From: Phymorhynchus buccinoides
Taxonomy: Eukaryota > Mollusca > Gastropoda > Neogastropoda > Raphitomidae
Length of the DNA stretch: 64,000 nt
Assembly (NCBI GenBank): GCA_017654935.2
Contig: CM065698.1
Coordinates: forward strand, 1-64,000
Reading direction: 5' to 3'
The notes under the pieces are model-generated. The model was given only the letters and a program-made list of their open reading frames with translations, was not told the DNA's origin and did no database searches. Below, in pieces: positions 1 through 10,007 of the stretch (position 1 is its first letter; every line of letters starts with the position of its first letter). A program made the position numbers and the translations under genes.

Positions 1-118
1 ACGAAAACATATTCCCTTATCGTATTTTCGTCAAGGCATATATGGAATAAGCTTTTTCCCATCTTTCATTTGTTTATTTTCGTACAGCATCCAGTTTCCT
101 ACTTTATATTCTCTCTGT

Positions 119-447
119 TTAACCCTTCACTGCCTTGGATAATGGATTTTGTTTGCCGTTTTCCAGCCAAATGTATCTTTTGATGGTTGTTTCACTGATC
201 TGTCCACTGCTCATCCATTTGTTGATGTCACAAGGTTTGTTGGTTTTTTTTTTTTTTTTTTTAGTTTTAATGTAGAAAGGAAGAGAACTGTAGATTTACA
301 GAGTATAGAATAGTTTATATGATGTTTTCCCATTCAACTCGCTCGAAATTCGATGACTAAGACACCCTGTGGTAGACATGGTTATAGGCGTACAGCATAG
401 TGCAAACAGCCCTGTGGTAGACATGGGGCAGGCAGCGAAGGGGTTAA
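119..447. mobile_element. Short TTAA-flanked MITE, piggyBac-like
   Basis: TTAA occurs at both ends (119-122 and 444-447). The ends are imperfect inverted repeats: CCCTTCACTGCC on the left faces GGCAGCGAAGGGG on the right. The element is 329 bp with no coding capacity. TTAA target sites and CCCTTT/CCCTTC-type ends are typical of piggyBac-superfamily non-autonomous elements. Two similar elements lie at 575-821 and 9319-9511. Superfamily assignment is inference from ends only. Confidence 0.5.
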
Positions 448-574
448 TGATATACAGTTACTATCCTTAACCTTCCTCAATACAGTGTGTTTGCGTGCTT
501 GTTAGTTCTGGTACACTAAGACAAATTTAGATATGTCTGTGATAGTATATTTCAAGTTCAAGTTCAAGTATACT

Positions 575-821
575 TTAACCCTTTCGCCGCCAGCCATTTT
601 TCAGCTAAAAAATACCATTAAACTTAACATGGGTAGAGAAAAGAATATGTCTGCAATATTGGGAATTCCTCTGTGATATGTTTAAAACAAGGCCTATTGT
701 TACCTCTTAAAATTAAGAACACAAGATCATTGGATAACAGACCCTGATTTCAAGGCTTTTAATGACATGGGTACTAAATCATTGTGGTCCAAAAATGCGA
801 CATTGTCGGTGAAAGGGTTAT
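575..821. mobile_element. Short TTAA-flanked MITE, piggyBac-like
   Basis: The left end is TTAACCCTTTCGCCGCC and the right end is GTCGGTGAAAGGGTTAT, so terminal inverted repeats of about 15 bp are visible; the right target site has decayed from TTAA to TTAT. It is 247 bp and non-coding. It belongs to the same end family as 119-447 and 9319-9511. Confidence 0.45.
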
Positions 822-840
822 ATCTCCAGAATAAAATTTT

Positions 841-945
841 TTTATTATCTATCTATCTATCTAATCTATCAGTTTATCTATCTAGTTATTTATGTATGTA
901 TGTATGTATGTTATGTATGTATGTATCTAACTATCTATCTAGTAT
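841..945. repeat. Tetranucleotide microsatellite, (ATCT)n and (ATGT)n
   Basis: Runs of TATC units give way to TATG units and back to ATCT. The short ORF across it is an artefact of the repeat. Confidence 0.85.
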
Positions 946-1020
946 GAATGAAAAAAAAATCAATTATTAGCTGAGCTCCATACCCCCAATCTGAATGGCT
1001 GAAAAGTTGGTGCAGAATAA

Positions 1021-1431
1021 TTTGCTTTGATAAAACTTTTTCTGTGTCCAATGTCTTTATTTGAGAACCTCAGAAACAAACTCAGTTAGCTTTAACTTTA
1101 CTATTTGTTCTGTGTTCTGAAAAGAAGAAAATAATAGAATAAAATATGCTGATTTACTTTTTCTCCCAATAGGGTGAGGGACAGTGCCTTATACAAAGAC
1201 AGCTGTTTCGATCTGTGAAGATCTCATTAGTTTGCATGATCGGTCTGCAATTTGACTGTCCTGCGGCCATCCAACTGAGCAAGAAGACATTATACAAGAT
1301 AATTGTTTTCCTCTTTTGCACCAGATTGAAAGTCCTCAATAAAAGAAAACCTGCACTAAGCTAAACCAGAAATAGTAAAAGGTTAACAAATACAGACATT
1401 GGACACAACAAAAAAGTTTTATCAAAGCAAA
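1021..1431. mobile_element. 411-bp MITE with ~35-bp terminal inverted repeats
   Basis: The left terminus begins TTTGCTTTGATAAAACTTTT and continues into a TGTGTCCAATGTC motif (1021-1055). The right end (1395-1431) is its reverse complement with two or three differences. Relatives in this window are a partial copy in the 3' flank of gene A (about 3861-4145), a copy split by the pogo-like insertion (about 4469-4480 plus 7212-7300), and a diverged piece near 18850-18900. No coding capacity. The superfamily is not identified; no clear target-site duplication was found. Confidence 0.6.
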
Positions 1432-1798
1432 CTATCTGTCTATTCTATCCGCATATTTGTATCTAGGTTATGAATGTATGCATCTCTGTATGTATGTATG
1501 TCTATAAAAATTCTAATGTCAGTCAGATCCCTTTCTTTCTATGTTGAATGTTTGTCTATTTATATTTGTCCCCACTCTGAACACATGTTAATCTGTAGCG
1601 GGCGTATTTATGTTTGTATGTGATGTGTGTGTTTGTGTGTGGGTGGGGGGGGGGTCCTTCTGTCTGTCTTCTGTCCTGTCAGTCTGTCTATCTGTAATGT
1701 GTGTGCGTGTGCGTTCGTCCCGTGCTGTGTTTTGATGTGTGTGTTGTGTGTGTGTTGGGTGTGTGTGTGTGTGTGTGTCAAACAACTTTAATTCGCAG
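1432..1798 (+). other. 3' end of an intron of gene A, with GT/TG microsatellite and splice acceptor
   Basis: Non-coding. It contains TATG repeats, a G-run near 1640-1655 and (TG)n up to 1778. The acceptor is TTTAATTCGCAG with AG at 1797-1798. The open frame before 1799 (CVCVGCVCV) is a translation of (TG)n and should not be annotated as protein. Confidence 0.75.
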
Positions 1799-3847
1799 TG
1801 CTACACCAGCAACCAGTCATGCGATGGCCAGATAGACTGCTTCAATGAAGAGGATGAAAGCAGGTGTCCTGTCACAAAGGAAATCGTTCACAATCACCAG
1901 CAGCCCTGGTCTCCCTTTAGAGCTGTGATTGACTTTACAAGAAACGGCAGCACCATCATCACCTCTCTACCCACTGCAGCAGACGGACAGTCCCCATCCC
2001 TCCAGGTGTGTCCAGACACTCACTACCAGTGTGCAGATGATGGACACTGTCTGCCCACCTTTACCAGGTGTAACGGTCTGTACGACTGCCCAGACCACGA
2101 GGATGAAACAGACTGTGACAACTACACTTGTCCTGGTCATTACCGGTGTTTTCATTCCAGGATATGTGTTCATCCCAGTCAGGTGTGTGATGGCCTCAAC
2201 CATTGTCCTCGGTCAGACGATGAGCTGCTGTGTGACCAGCACTGTTCAGAGCACTGTGTCTGTCATGGTCTGGCCTTCACCTGTCAACGACCTTTCCCTG
2301 CCTACGGTCATCCTGAGCTGAGGTATCTGAATGGGAGAGGCAGTGAGATGACCTTGGCTGAACTGTCAGCCAACACCATGCTGGTCTACCTCAGTCTGGC
2401 TGACTGTCGACTGACAAATGTTTCTGATATCAAGTTGTCCAATGTCATTACCCTTGATTTGAGCAATAATGGTCTTGTCAGTATGCCCCTCAAAGTCTTG
2501 CTGAATGCATCAAATCTAAAATCATTCTTTTTATCCGATAACCCAATAACAGGTTATAACAGAAAGCACACACAAAAACCATTTGGTCAGTTAAAGACAC
2601 TCGATCTGTCCAGGTCCCTTGTACACATCTTGGATACTAACATTCTTGGCCTATTTCCAGAGATTGTTTTTTTGAATGTGTCTCATAGCAGTTTGCAGCA
2701 TGTAGGTGTAGAAGGTTTTCAATCTTTGAGTAAGCTTCAAGTTCTGGACCTGAGGGGATGTCCTTTCTCAAGCATTGATAAACACATTCTGGAGGGTCTG
2801 CAACACCTGCAAACCGTATATGCAGACAATTACAAGGTATGCTGTGCAGTCATGTTGCTCCCTGGTCTCCACAAATGTATCGCGCCACAAGATAGCCTGT
2901 CTTCCTGCCTGGATCTACTGCGGTCTAATGCTTACAGGGTCTGTCTAGCTCTCTTCAGCTCCCTGGCTTTGTTAGGTAATGGTGTGAGTTTTGTGTTCCG
3001 TGTGTCTTCTCTAAAAGGCAGTCATTCACCAGGATTTATTGTCTTTGTCCTTCATTTGTGTGTGTCTGATTTCCTTATGGGAGTTTATCTGATGGTAGTA
3101 GGAATAGCTGACAGAATGTACGAGTCTGTTTACGTCTGGGAAGATACAGCATGGAAACGTAGTGTTCCATGTAAACTGGCTGGATTTTTCTCATTACTCT
3201 CTTGTGAGGTGTCCTCTTTCTTGATCTGCTTGATCACAATAGATCGGTTCCTCGTTGTTCGATTTCCACTGAGTTTCCTGCACTTCCAAGGATGGAATGC
3301 ACAACTGGCTGCTTGTGTAGCATGGATCAGCGGCTTTGCTCTTGCAGTTACTCCACTGATGCCTGAGTTAGTTCTCTGGGAGTTCTACGGCCAGACAGGG
3401 ATCTGCATACCTCTGCCAGTTACCACAAAAATGTTCTTAGGTCGGAACTACTCCTTTGGCATAATGATAGTTTTGAACTTCATCCTGTTCCAAGTCATAG
3501 CCGCAGGCCAGGCAGTGATCTATTGGTCCATTCAGTCTAACACACTAACAGCTGGCACCAGCAGTCAGCGATCGCAGGATGCCAGCATAGCTCGTCGCCT
3601 GTTCACAGTGGTGATGTCAGACTTTCTGTGCTGGTTCCCCATTGGTTTGCTGGGGCTGCTGGCCTCACAGGGGGTGTCTGTGTCAGGGGAACTCAACGTG
3701 GTGATGGCCATCCTGGTGATGCCCCTGAACTCAGCCCTCAACCCCTTTCTCTACACACTCAACCTGCTGCTGGAAAGACAACAGAGGCGAAGAGAAGAAA
3801 AGCTTTTAACACTGATAGGATCTATGAGTAATAAAGATACTTATTGA
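1799..3847 (+). CDS. Gene A, terminal exon: GRL101-like LDLa/LRR G protein-coupled receptor
   Basis: This is a cell-surface rhodopsin-family receptor with a ligand-binding ectodomain. The family (GRL101, related to relaxin/LGR-type receptors) couples extracellular LDLa and leucine-rich repeats to G proteins; the ligand is unknown. The exon starts after an AG acceptor in phase 0, in the middle of an LDLa repeat, so upstream exons lie outside the window. Exon-relative residues: LDLa C-terminal half 1-23 (CDGQIDCFNEEDESRC), LDLa 71-106, LDLa 111-145, a Cys-rich LRR cap, and LRRs about 190-350. Seven TM segments run from about 378 to 655. The DRY motif is DRF (482-484). TM6 carries CWFP (611-614) and TM7 NPFLY (648-652). 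The whole 7TM unit is intronless. The basic C-tail ends at TGA 3845-3847. The frame is fully intact. Gene B downstream has the matching upstream exons of a paralogue. Confidence 0.92.
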   Translation, partial: CYTSNQSCDGQIDCFNEEDESRCPVTKEIVHNHQQPWSPFRAVIDFTRNGSTIITSLPTAADGQSPSLQVCPDTHYQCADDGHCLPTFTRCNGLYDCPDHEDETDCDNYTCPGHYRCFHSRICVHPSQVCDGLNHCPRSDDELLCDQHCSEHCVCHGLAFTCQRPFPAYGHPELRYLNGRGSEMTLAELSANTMLVYLSLADCRLTNVSDIKLSNVITLDLSNNGLVSMPLKVLLNASNLKSFFLSDNPITGYNRKHTQKPFGQLKTLDLSRSLVHILDTNILGLFPEIVFLNVSHSSLQHVGVEGFQSLSKLQVLDLRGCPFSSIDKHILEGLQHLQTVYADNYKVCCAVMLLPGLHKCIAPQDSLSSCLDLLRSNAYRVCLALFSSLALLGNGVSFVFRVSSLKGSHSPGFIVFVLHLCVSDFLMGVYLMVVGIADRMYESVYVWEDTAWKRSVPCKLAGFFSLLSCEVSSFLICLITIDRFLVVRFPLSFLHFQGWNAQLAACVAWISGFALAVTPLMPELVLWEFYGQTGICIPLPVTTKMFLGRNYSFGIMIVLNFILFQVIAAGQAVIYWSIQSNTLTAGTSSQRSQDASIARRLFTVVMSDFLCWFPIGLLGLLASQGVSVSGELNVVMAILVMPLNSALNPFLYTLNLLLERQQRRREEKLLTLIGSMSNKDTY

Positions 3848-4145
3848 GTGATATAACGATGTTAAGAAACAAACTCAAATTACTTTAACTTTACGATTTG
3901 TTCTGTGTTCTGAAAAGAAGAAAATAAAATAATGTGCTGATTTACTTTTTCTCCCAATGGGGGAGATAGACAATGCCTATGCAAAGACAGCTGTTTCGTC
4001 TTGTGAAAGACTCTTCAGTCTGCATGTTGGCCTGCAAAGAATGTCCACAGTGAATGTTCAAGCTGAGCTAGAAGACTTTCTACAAGAGAAAGGTTGGCTC
4101 TTTGCACCAGATTGAAAGTCCACAATAAAAGCAAACCAGCACTTA
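3848..4145 (+). other. Putative 3' UTR of gene A inside a diverged copy of the 1021-1431 MITE
   Basis: From about 3861 the sequence follows the interior of the 1021-1431 element (the same TTCTGTGTTCTGAAAAGAAG and CTTTTTCTCCCAAT blocks). AATAAA at 4124-4129 is a plausible polyadenylation signal, so the receptor transcript may end within this repeat. This is inference; only transcript data would show the cleavage site. Confidence 0.45.
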
Positions 4146-4480
4146 ATTCAAGAGAAATGGTAATAATCTTATGTAAAATAACAAACATAATATTGTTCTA
4201 AAATTACAATCCCTCGAAGAGAGTAGAAGAGATGGAATGCCATGTTGGTGGATCCAGTGAAGGATTAAAAAAGGGGAGGTCACAGAAATCGAAGTAAATA
4301 CCAACAGACACCCGGTGAGGAGGAATGTAGAGAGGTGTGCTTGGATCAGGTAGACTGATGCTCTTTCCTTCTTCATAGTATGATAATATAAACGATCAAG
4401 AATTGAAGAAGAAAAAAACAAACACACCATTAAACTTTCCTCTTATGTATATATATTTATATATATGGTTTGCTTTAATA
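4146..4480. other. Intergenic stretch without recognised gene
   Basis: AT-rich, with TATATA near 4446-4466. The last dozen bases (TTTGCTTTAATA) are the left part of a MITE end that continues at 7212, see the nested insertion. Confidence 0.5.
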
Positions 4481-7211
4481 CAGTACACCCCGCTTATAGT
4501 AAAGTGCAGGGGAGCAAGGCTGTTCCTTTACTATAACAGGTTTTTCTTATAAACGATGTTTGGATATAGTAAAGTTTTGATGATATTTTTTATCTTATCC
4601 TATGACGTTTTTCAAAGTCAAAGCTAACGTACAATACTAAATATAAACCCATCCTACCCCTTCTTCATATGGTTTGAGGTCCAAAACGGTGACTGGGTTT
4701 ATACATGGTCTATTTCCCTGTGCAAAAAACAAAACTAGCTGTAAAAGCATATAGTGTACAACCTCTAACTTCCAGAATCGCCTTTGAATCTATTCATGCA
4801 TGCACACGCACGTGCGTGCACGCACACACACATGCACCATGACCGAACAGTTTGCCTGCGGACATTTCGCCTATGGACACTTTGCCTACGGACATTATGC
4901 CTATGGTCACCATGCTCACTGGATATTTTGCCTACTGGACATTATGCCTACAAACATTATGCCTGATAATAGATTATCATGCTTGCAATAAAATATCGCA
5001 TTTTCATGATGCTACAGCAAAACCTGGTTATAAGAAAATCGAAGGGAGATATTTTTTTGTTTTCTTATATCTGGGTTTTCTTATATCGGAAACTCAACAT
5101 TTTGATTTTTTTTTCTTATCTCAACATTTTGATTTTTTTTTCTTATAACCGAGTTGAATGGGGAAAAAGGGGAAAAATAAAAGAGAAAAAAATAAAATAA
5201 AAGAGAAACAGAAACATAAAACGAAGAAAAAAATGCTTTTACCTAATTTGGTGCATGAAAAAGGGAAAAAATGCAAAACAAAGGAGGAAAAAAAGAAAGA
5301 ACAGAACAGAAAATTAAAAACAAAAATGAAGGCAGAAGTGGTGTGAGTTGCATGATGAGCGAGCAAGATAGCGGAGAGCAGATTAATGACTGGGTGAGGT
5401 GTGAGAGTAACATATTTGTTTAAATGTAAATTTCTGTTTCTTGTTTTTAATCAATATTCTAATTTGGATGTATAACTTACTTTACACAGTGGAAGACAAT
5501 AGTGTATTTGCGTTTGTACAATGCCAATGGACAATAAGGAAACTTGCGACCTATGACTCATGTTTTACATCATAAAATCAAAATACAGCAAAACCCGGTT
5601 ATAAGAAAATCGAAGGGACATGATGTTTTGCTTATTACCATATCCAAGTTTTCTTATATCCGAAACTCAGATATAAGAAAACATTTTGAAGTTTTTTTCC
5701 CTTATAAACAAATTGAATGGGGGAAAAGAGAAAAGAAAAAGAAAAGAAAAGAAAGACAGAAAAACAAAACGAAGAGAAAATATTTTTTCCTAATTCGATG
5801 CATGTCTTGCATCATAAAATCAAAATCATCTACTAAGAAGAAGATTTAAAGGTGCCTACAACAACTTAACTAAGAAGCCTTTTTTGTCATTTTACTGTTA
5901 TCAAATGCGTACCCCTTCACCTTTCTTGTACTGAATTATTAACATTTACTGTCCACCCATGCAGATTTTCATCGATTGTTTGCTTTTGTTTATGTGGATG
6001 TTCATCCACATATTCAGTTATTTGTATTTATCTTCTTAAAGAAATGAATTGCTTTTTCCTCTCTGCCATTGCTGCTGAAAATGTAAGGATGGACAGTCTC
6101 TCTACCACCAACACAAAAGTACTCATATTTCTTTCTTCTTCTCAACATTTATTTTGCACAGAATACTGAAGGAAAGTATGGAATAAAGGAACAAAAACAA
6201 CTCAATTAGTCTTACAATCAAGTGCCTGTACTGTTTAGACTGTCTGTGACACAACTGGTATGAGGTAAAGTTTCCCTTTTTGGAACGACTCTCAATTTTC
6301 TTGGAACATCCTTTCAGTTCAGGTCCAACTCACTTTTAAAGACACACTGACCCAACACGATTAAATCCCTTGTTTTTTTCTGGGTAGCTGTGACCCACAT
6401 ACAAATTCCCCAACTTCAAATTGAGGTTGCTCTTTAAATGTTTCGTTTTCAATTTGGGGGCATTTGTATGGGAGTCAAACCTGGTCAAAACAAGATTTTC
6501 TTACCAGCTATAAGAAGGAAAACACGTGAAACCCGTGATTTTGACACGTGATCTGGTGGGTCTTTAAGAAAATGTTGTCAATGGTAATTCGCTTATAAGT
6601 AAATAGAACTTGCTTATAAGAAAATGAACTGCAAACCAACTCTCTTGTATGACATAATTTTCTTATATCCAAGTTTCCATTGCGGATGGGAGAAAAAAAT
6701 TGCTTGCTTATAACCGAGTTTTCTTATAAGCGAGTTTCTTATATCCCAGTTTTGATCATAGATAAGAAAGAAGAAGTTCGGCAGGGAATTATTTTTTGGC
6801 TTCATTGTAAGCAAGTTTTCTTATTAGCGGATTCGGCTGTATATATAGGTTTTTCCCCCCCATTCTTTTTTCCCCACTAAGTAATAAGGGGAAAGAAACA
6901 TGTTTTTCAGTGCCTTTCAATTTCGTTGATGAAGGTGGGTAGAGGGAGTGGTGAGACTGTGACGCATACATTGGTGACGTATTTACAAAGGTCATGAAGA
7001 GGACAATTTTTTTTATTGTAACCGAGGAGCCAGTCCTGTGGGGAACCAAAAGTAACTTTACTATAGCAGTTTTTTAAAAATTATAACCGAGTAGCTACTA
7101 TCCGAGGTCTATTTAGTAATAAAACAGTAGACCTTTGGCCAGGAACCAGTGCTTTCCTTTACTGTAACCGAAATTTCTTATAACCGAGTTTACTATAAAC
7201 GGGGAGTACTG
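4481..7211. mobile_element. Non-autonomous pogo/Tigger-like DNA transposon with TA duplication and nested relatives
   Basis: The left end CAGTACACCCCGCTTATAG and the right end, read in reverse as CAGTACTCCCCGTTTATAG, form terminal inverted repeats. TA flanks both sides (4479-4480, 7212-7213), as expected for Tc1/mariner-pogo elements. Inside are further blocks of the type CAGCAAAACCNGGTTATAAG (5010, 5585) and their reverse complements near 6590-6842, suggesting nested or tandem derivatives. There is no transposase ORF; the ORFs inside are poly-K/poly-F translations of A/T runs. A small GCCTAYGGACATTATG-type tandem lies at 4855-4965. Confidence 0.6.
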
Positions 7212-7330
7212 TAAAACTTTTTGTGTGTCCAATGTATGTGTTTGTGAACCTAAGAAACAAACTCAATTACTTTAGCTTTAACTTTACGATTTATGATATA
7301 TATAGACTTATATATATTTTTTCCTTGCAC
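7212..7330. mobile_element. Right part of the MITE split by the pogo-like insertion
   Basis: The sequence TAAAACTTTTTGTGTGTCC directly after the transposon, followed by an AACAAACTCAATTACTTTAG block, matches the 1021-1095 element. Joined to 4469-4480 across the insertion it restores one MITE terminus with a single TA. Confidence 0.55.
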
Positions 7331-7974
7331 CTTCAGAGTTGTGATATATATAAGGGTATTGACATTCTGTTGGGGAAGCCAATACGGCCTAAACAACAAT
7401 AATATTCAAGATCAAGCATATAAAACTCACACAGCATCACGTTAAAAACATATACCAAACTTAAAGCACGCATTTTGCTTTTGGAAATCCCATTGCACAT
7501 CTAACTTGATGGCTACCAGAACACATAATTGATCTTCAAGAAACGTAAAGGAAAATACACTAAAAACAAAAAAGCGAGCGTGTGTACTAAAGTTGATCCA
7601 TTGTGACATTGCACGTTTTTTTCCATCAACTTCCTGATGATAATTATGTGAGTGTGTCTTTGCAAGTTCAAACCCCCTGTCTGTGTGTGAAATGTGTAAT
7701 GCGATAATAACACGAAATACATGCATATATTTGATTACAACAGATAAACTTGTTTTTGCTCGTACATACACGTGCGACCAGCCATAGCAAGAGACACATG
7801 ATTAAACAGTTAAGCTGAATCATATTTTAGAGGAACGACGTAAAGTCAAAGACCCTTACAAGAGTATACGAATGAGACCTATACTTTGCCTGGTTCTTCT
7901 TAGACCGTTCTCTCTTATTTTGCTTCGTTTGGGCTAAATCTTGAAAACATCAACAATTAACAGATGAAAAGGTA
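7331..7974. other. Intergenic, no gene recognised
   Basis: Both-strand short ORFs here have no domain character. AT-rich unique sequence, about 640 bp. Confidence 0.5.
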
Positions 7975-8036
7975 ATGGCATTACACGTATCTCTGCCTGT
8001 CTGCCAGTCTGTATGCCTGTTTGTATGTCAGGCTGT

Positions 8037-8038
<2 letters not shown>

Positions 8039-8068
<30 letters not shown>

Positions 8069-8121
8069 TTTTCTCTTTTTCTCTCTCTCTTTTTCTCTTT
8101 CTTCTCTCTCTCTCTCTCTTT

Positions 8122-8156
<35 letters not shown>

Positions 8157-8176
8157 TTCTCTCTCTCTTTCTCTCT

Positions 8177-8210
<34 letters not shown>

Positions 8211-8211
8211 C
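8039..8211. repeat. (CT)n/(TTTCTC)n polypyrimidine tract
   Basis: Nearly pure C/T for about 170 bp, with a C-run at 8177-8186. ORFs reading Ser-Leu-Ser-Leu or Arg-Glu are translations of it. Confidence 0.95.
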
Positions 8212-8278
8212 ATTTCCCCCCTGAAGACTAGGAATAGGAGGACATAGTTGAAATTGGTTTTGATGAATTTGTTTGTGA

Positions 8279-8280
<2 letters not shown>

Positions 8281-8316
<36 letters not shown>

Positions 8317-8415
8317 GTGCGTGCGTGCGCGTGTGCATGTGCTTGTGTATGTATGCATACGTGTAAGTGTGTGCGTATGCGTGCATGCATCATGCATACA
8401 TGTGTGTACAGTAAC
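8281..8415. repeat. (GT)n with GTGC/ATGC-rich decay
   Basis: Pure GT at 8283-8312 followed by alternating purine-pyrimidine sequence. Confidence 0.95.
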
Positions 8416-8599
8416 CATGTTTGTTGTTAGAGACGCTAACACCGTCAACAACAGCACAGACCAACATGCAAAATAATAACCATAATGTTATTTTTTACAA
8501 GACAGTGACTGTAGTGTTTTGTGACAATTCTAATGAATAAAGGACTCGGAATAAAACTTAATGAAGTAGGGGTTGGGGCAATGGTAGCGTTTATTATTT

Positions 8600-9000
8600 T
8601 TAGTTCCCGAGCCGAAGGTTCGAGGAACTATTGTTTTTGTCTGGTCCGTCCGGCGTCCGTCCGGCGGCGTCCGTCCGGCATGCCTCCGTCCGGCTACTCG
8701 TCCGTTTTTCTAAAAAACTATTCAGTCTATCATCATCAAATTTGGTATACTAGTTTGCCAAGATGCAAGCTATCCACTGATGATGTATTTAGTTTTACAT
8801 TAAGGTCAAGGTCGCGCCAGTTACGGGGTTCAAACCCCGAAACACATAATCGCTAATATCTCGCAAAGTTTTGCATGTATTTTAATGCAGTTTTTTTCAC
8901 AACATTTCTTGATGAATGGTCTATAACACAGTTGTCATGAATTTTTCTGTGCGCGCGTGTGCGCGTGCGCTCAAATCACGGGTCCGAACCCCAAGGCTAT
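8600..9000. repeat. Dispersed repeat with GTCCGTCCGGC core and tRNA-like TpsiC arm
   Basis: It begins GTTCCCGAGCCGAAGGTTCG, then has repeated GTCCGTCCGGCG and an AAGGTCAAGGTCGCGCC segment. GGGGTTCAAACCCC (about 8824-8837) resembles a tRNA T-arm/B box, and a second version, GGGTCCGAACCCC, lies near 8980. AAGGTCAAGGTCACGCGG recurs at 30,190-30,230. It looks like a family of dispersed non-coding repeats, possibly SINE-like. No A box was found, so SINE status is unproven. Confidence 0.35.
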
Positions 9001-9318
9001 ATATGATTAGTGTGTAGTAAAAAAAGCAACACGTGCATCGCCAAGCGGCAGATAAGTTCCCGAGTCACTAAACATGGGATAAGCCCGCTGTGCCCTAGGC
9101 CCTTTGTGTCACAGGCCCGATATGTCCCACTTCTTTCCGGCCGTCCATCCGTCCGTGCGTGCGTCCTGTTTTCAGTTCTCAATGGTCTCCCCGCTGTGTG
9201 TACAGCCGACACATTCCGATTTCGGAGTAGCTCGGCCATGCTGCGAGGGGACTTTGCAGCCGCTCGTCGTTGCACTTGTTTATTCTGTGTTTATGCGCAT
9301 GCTCTGTTTGACAACATC

Positions 9319-9511
9319 TTAACCCCCTTCACTGCCTGCTTCCCTGCGTCTACTACTACTGGCTGTGTGATGCCATAAAATGATGTCATAGTTCTGGAAT
9401 GATGATTTTCTAGTTTAGACAAGTCACGAAAAGTATATTCCCAGACTGAGTCTAGTCTCTTTAAAGTTTCATGATAAGAAAATCAATACTTTTGTGTAGT
9501 GAAGGGGTTAA
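9319..9511. mobile_element. Short TTAA-flanked MITE, piggyBac-like
   Basis: TTAA lies at 9319-9322 and 9508-9511, with CCCCCTTCACTGCC facing GTAGTGAAGGGG. It is 193 bp, non-coding, and lies just upstream of gene B's first visible exon. Confidence 0.5.
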
Positions 9512-9572
9512 TGGATGCCACACAATAACCGTATTGGTTAATCCATATGGATAATCTCTGCATACACCACAG

Positions 9573-10007
9573 GCCCTTGCTACACTCCAAAAAGGACTTC
9601 CTACGCACACGCCACAGTGTGCACAACTGACATCGTCAACTGCAATAACACCCGAAGGAAACAACTCGTGGTTACAGCATCCACCGTTGACATTCGTTAC
9701 TCCCACAAAGCAGAGAACCACCCTTGGAACCAGTCAACTTTCTTAAAGTGCAATATAGTGATATACACTGTACGTCCTGATGTACCCCCAAAAAGGGAAT
9801 ACCCGGATGAAGAGAGTCAGTTCCCGCGTGTGGATTTCAAGTACCAGACGTGCGCGAGGAACAACTACGTGCTCGTGACTATTCCTGATCGGAATGCATT
9901 TATTTATGTACTTGTTATGACTAAATGTGATCGCTCAGTTGCGTGGACGGGTTGTGAACCTGATTATGACCTGCCTTTTTTCCTTCCGAGTAACTCGCCA
10001 ACAGATG
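9573..10007 (+). CDS. Gene B exon 1 (first visible): CUB-like extracellular segment
   Basis: An acceptor AG at 9571-9572 (CATACACCACAG) precedes the exon and a GTAAAT donor follows 10007. The frame is open throughout (two bases of a split codon, then CCT TGC). The peptide has paired cysteines (CTTDIVNC, KCNIV, YQTCARNN, KCDRS, GCEPD) and alternating beta-type hydrophobics, consistent with a CUB-like or related secreted domain; this is a weak family match. It ends with one extra base (phase 1), matching the next exon. An upstream exon with the signal peptide must exist but is not recognised between 3848 and 9570. Confidence 0.6.

Noticed and set aside
1739..1798. ATG at 1739 as the start of the receptor
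   Set aside because: The codons come from (TG)n and a splice acceptor at 1797-1798 restores an LDLa half-repeat; the true start is upstream of the window.
8820..8840. tRNA gene suggested by GGGGTTCAAACCCC
   Set aside because: Only a T-arm-like hairpin; no acceptor, D or anticodon arms around it. Kept as a dispersed repeat.
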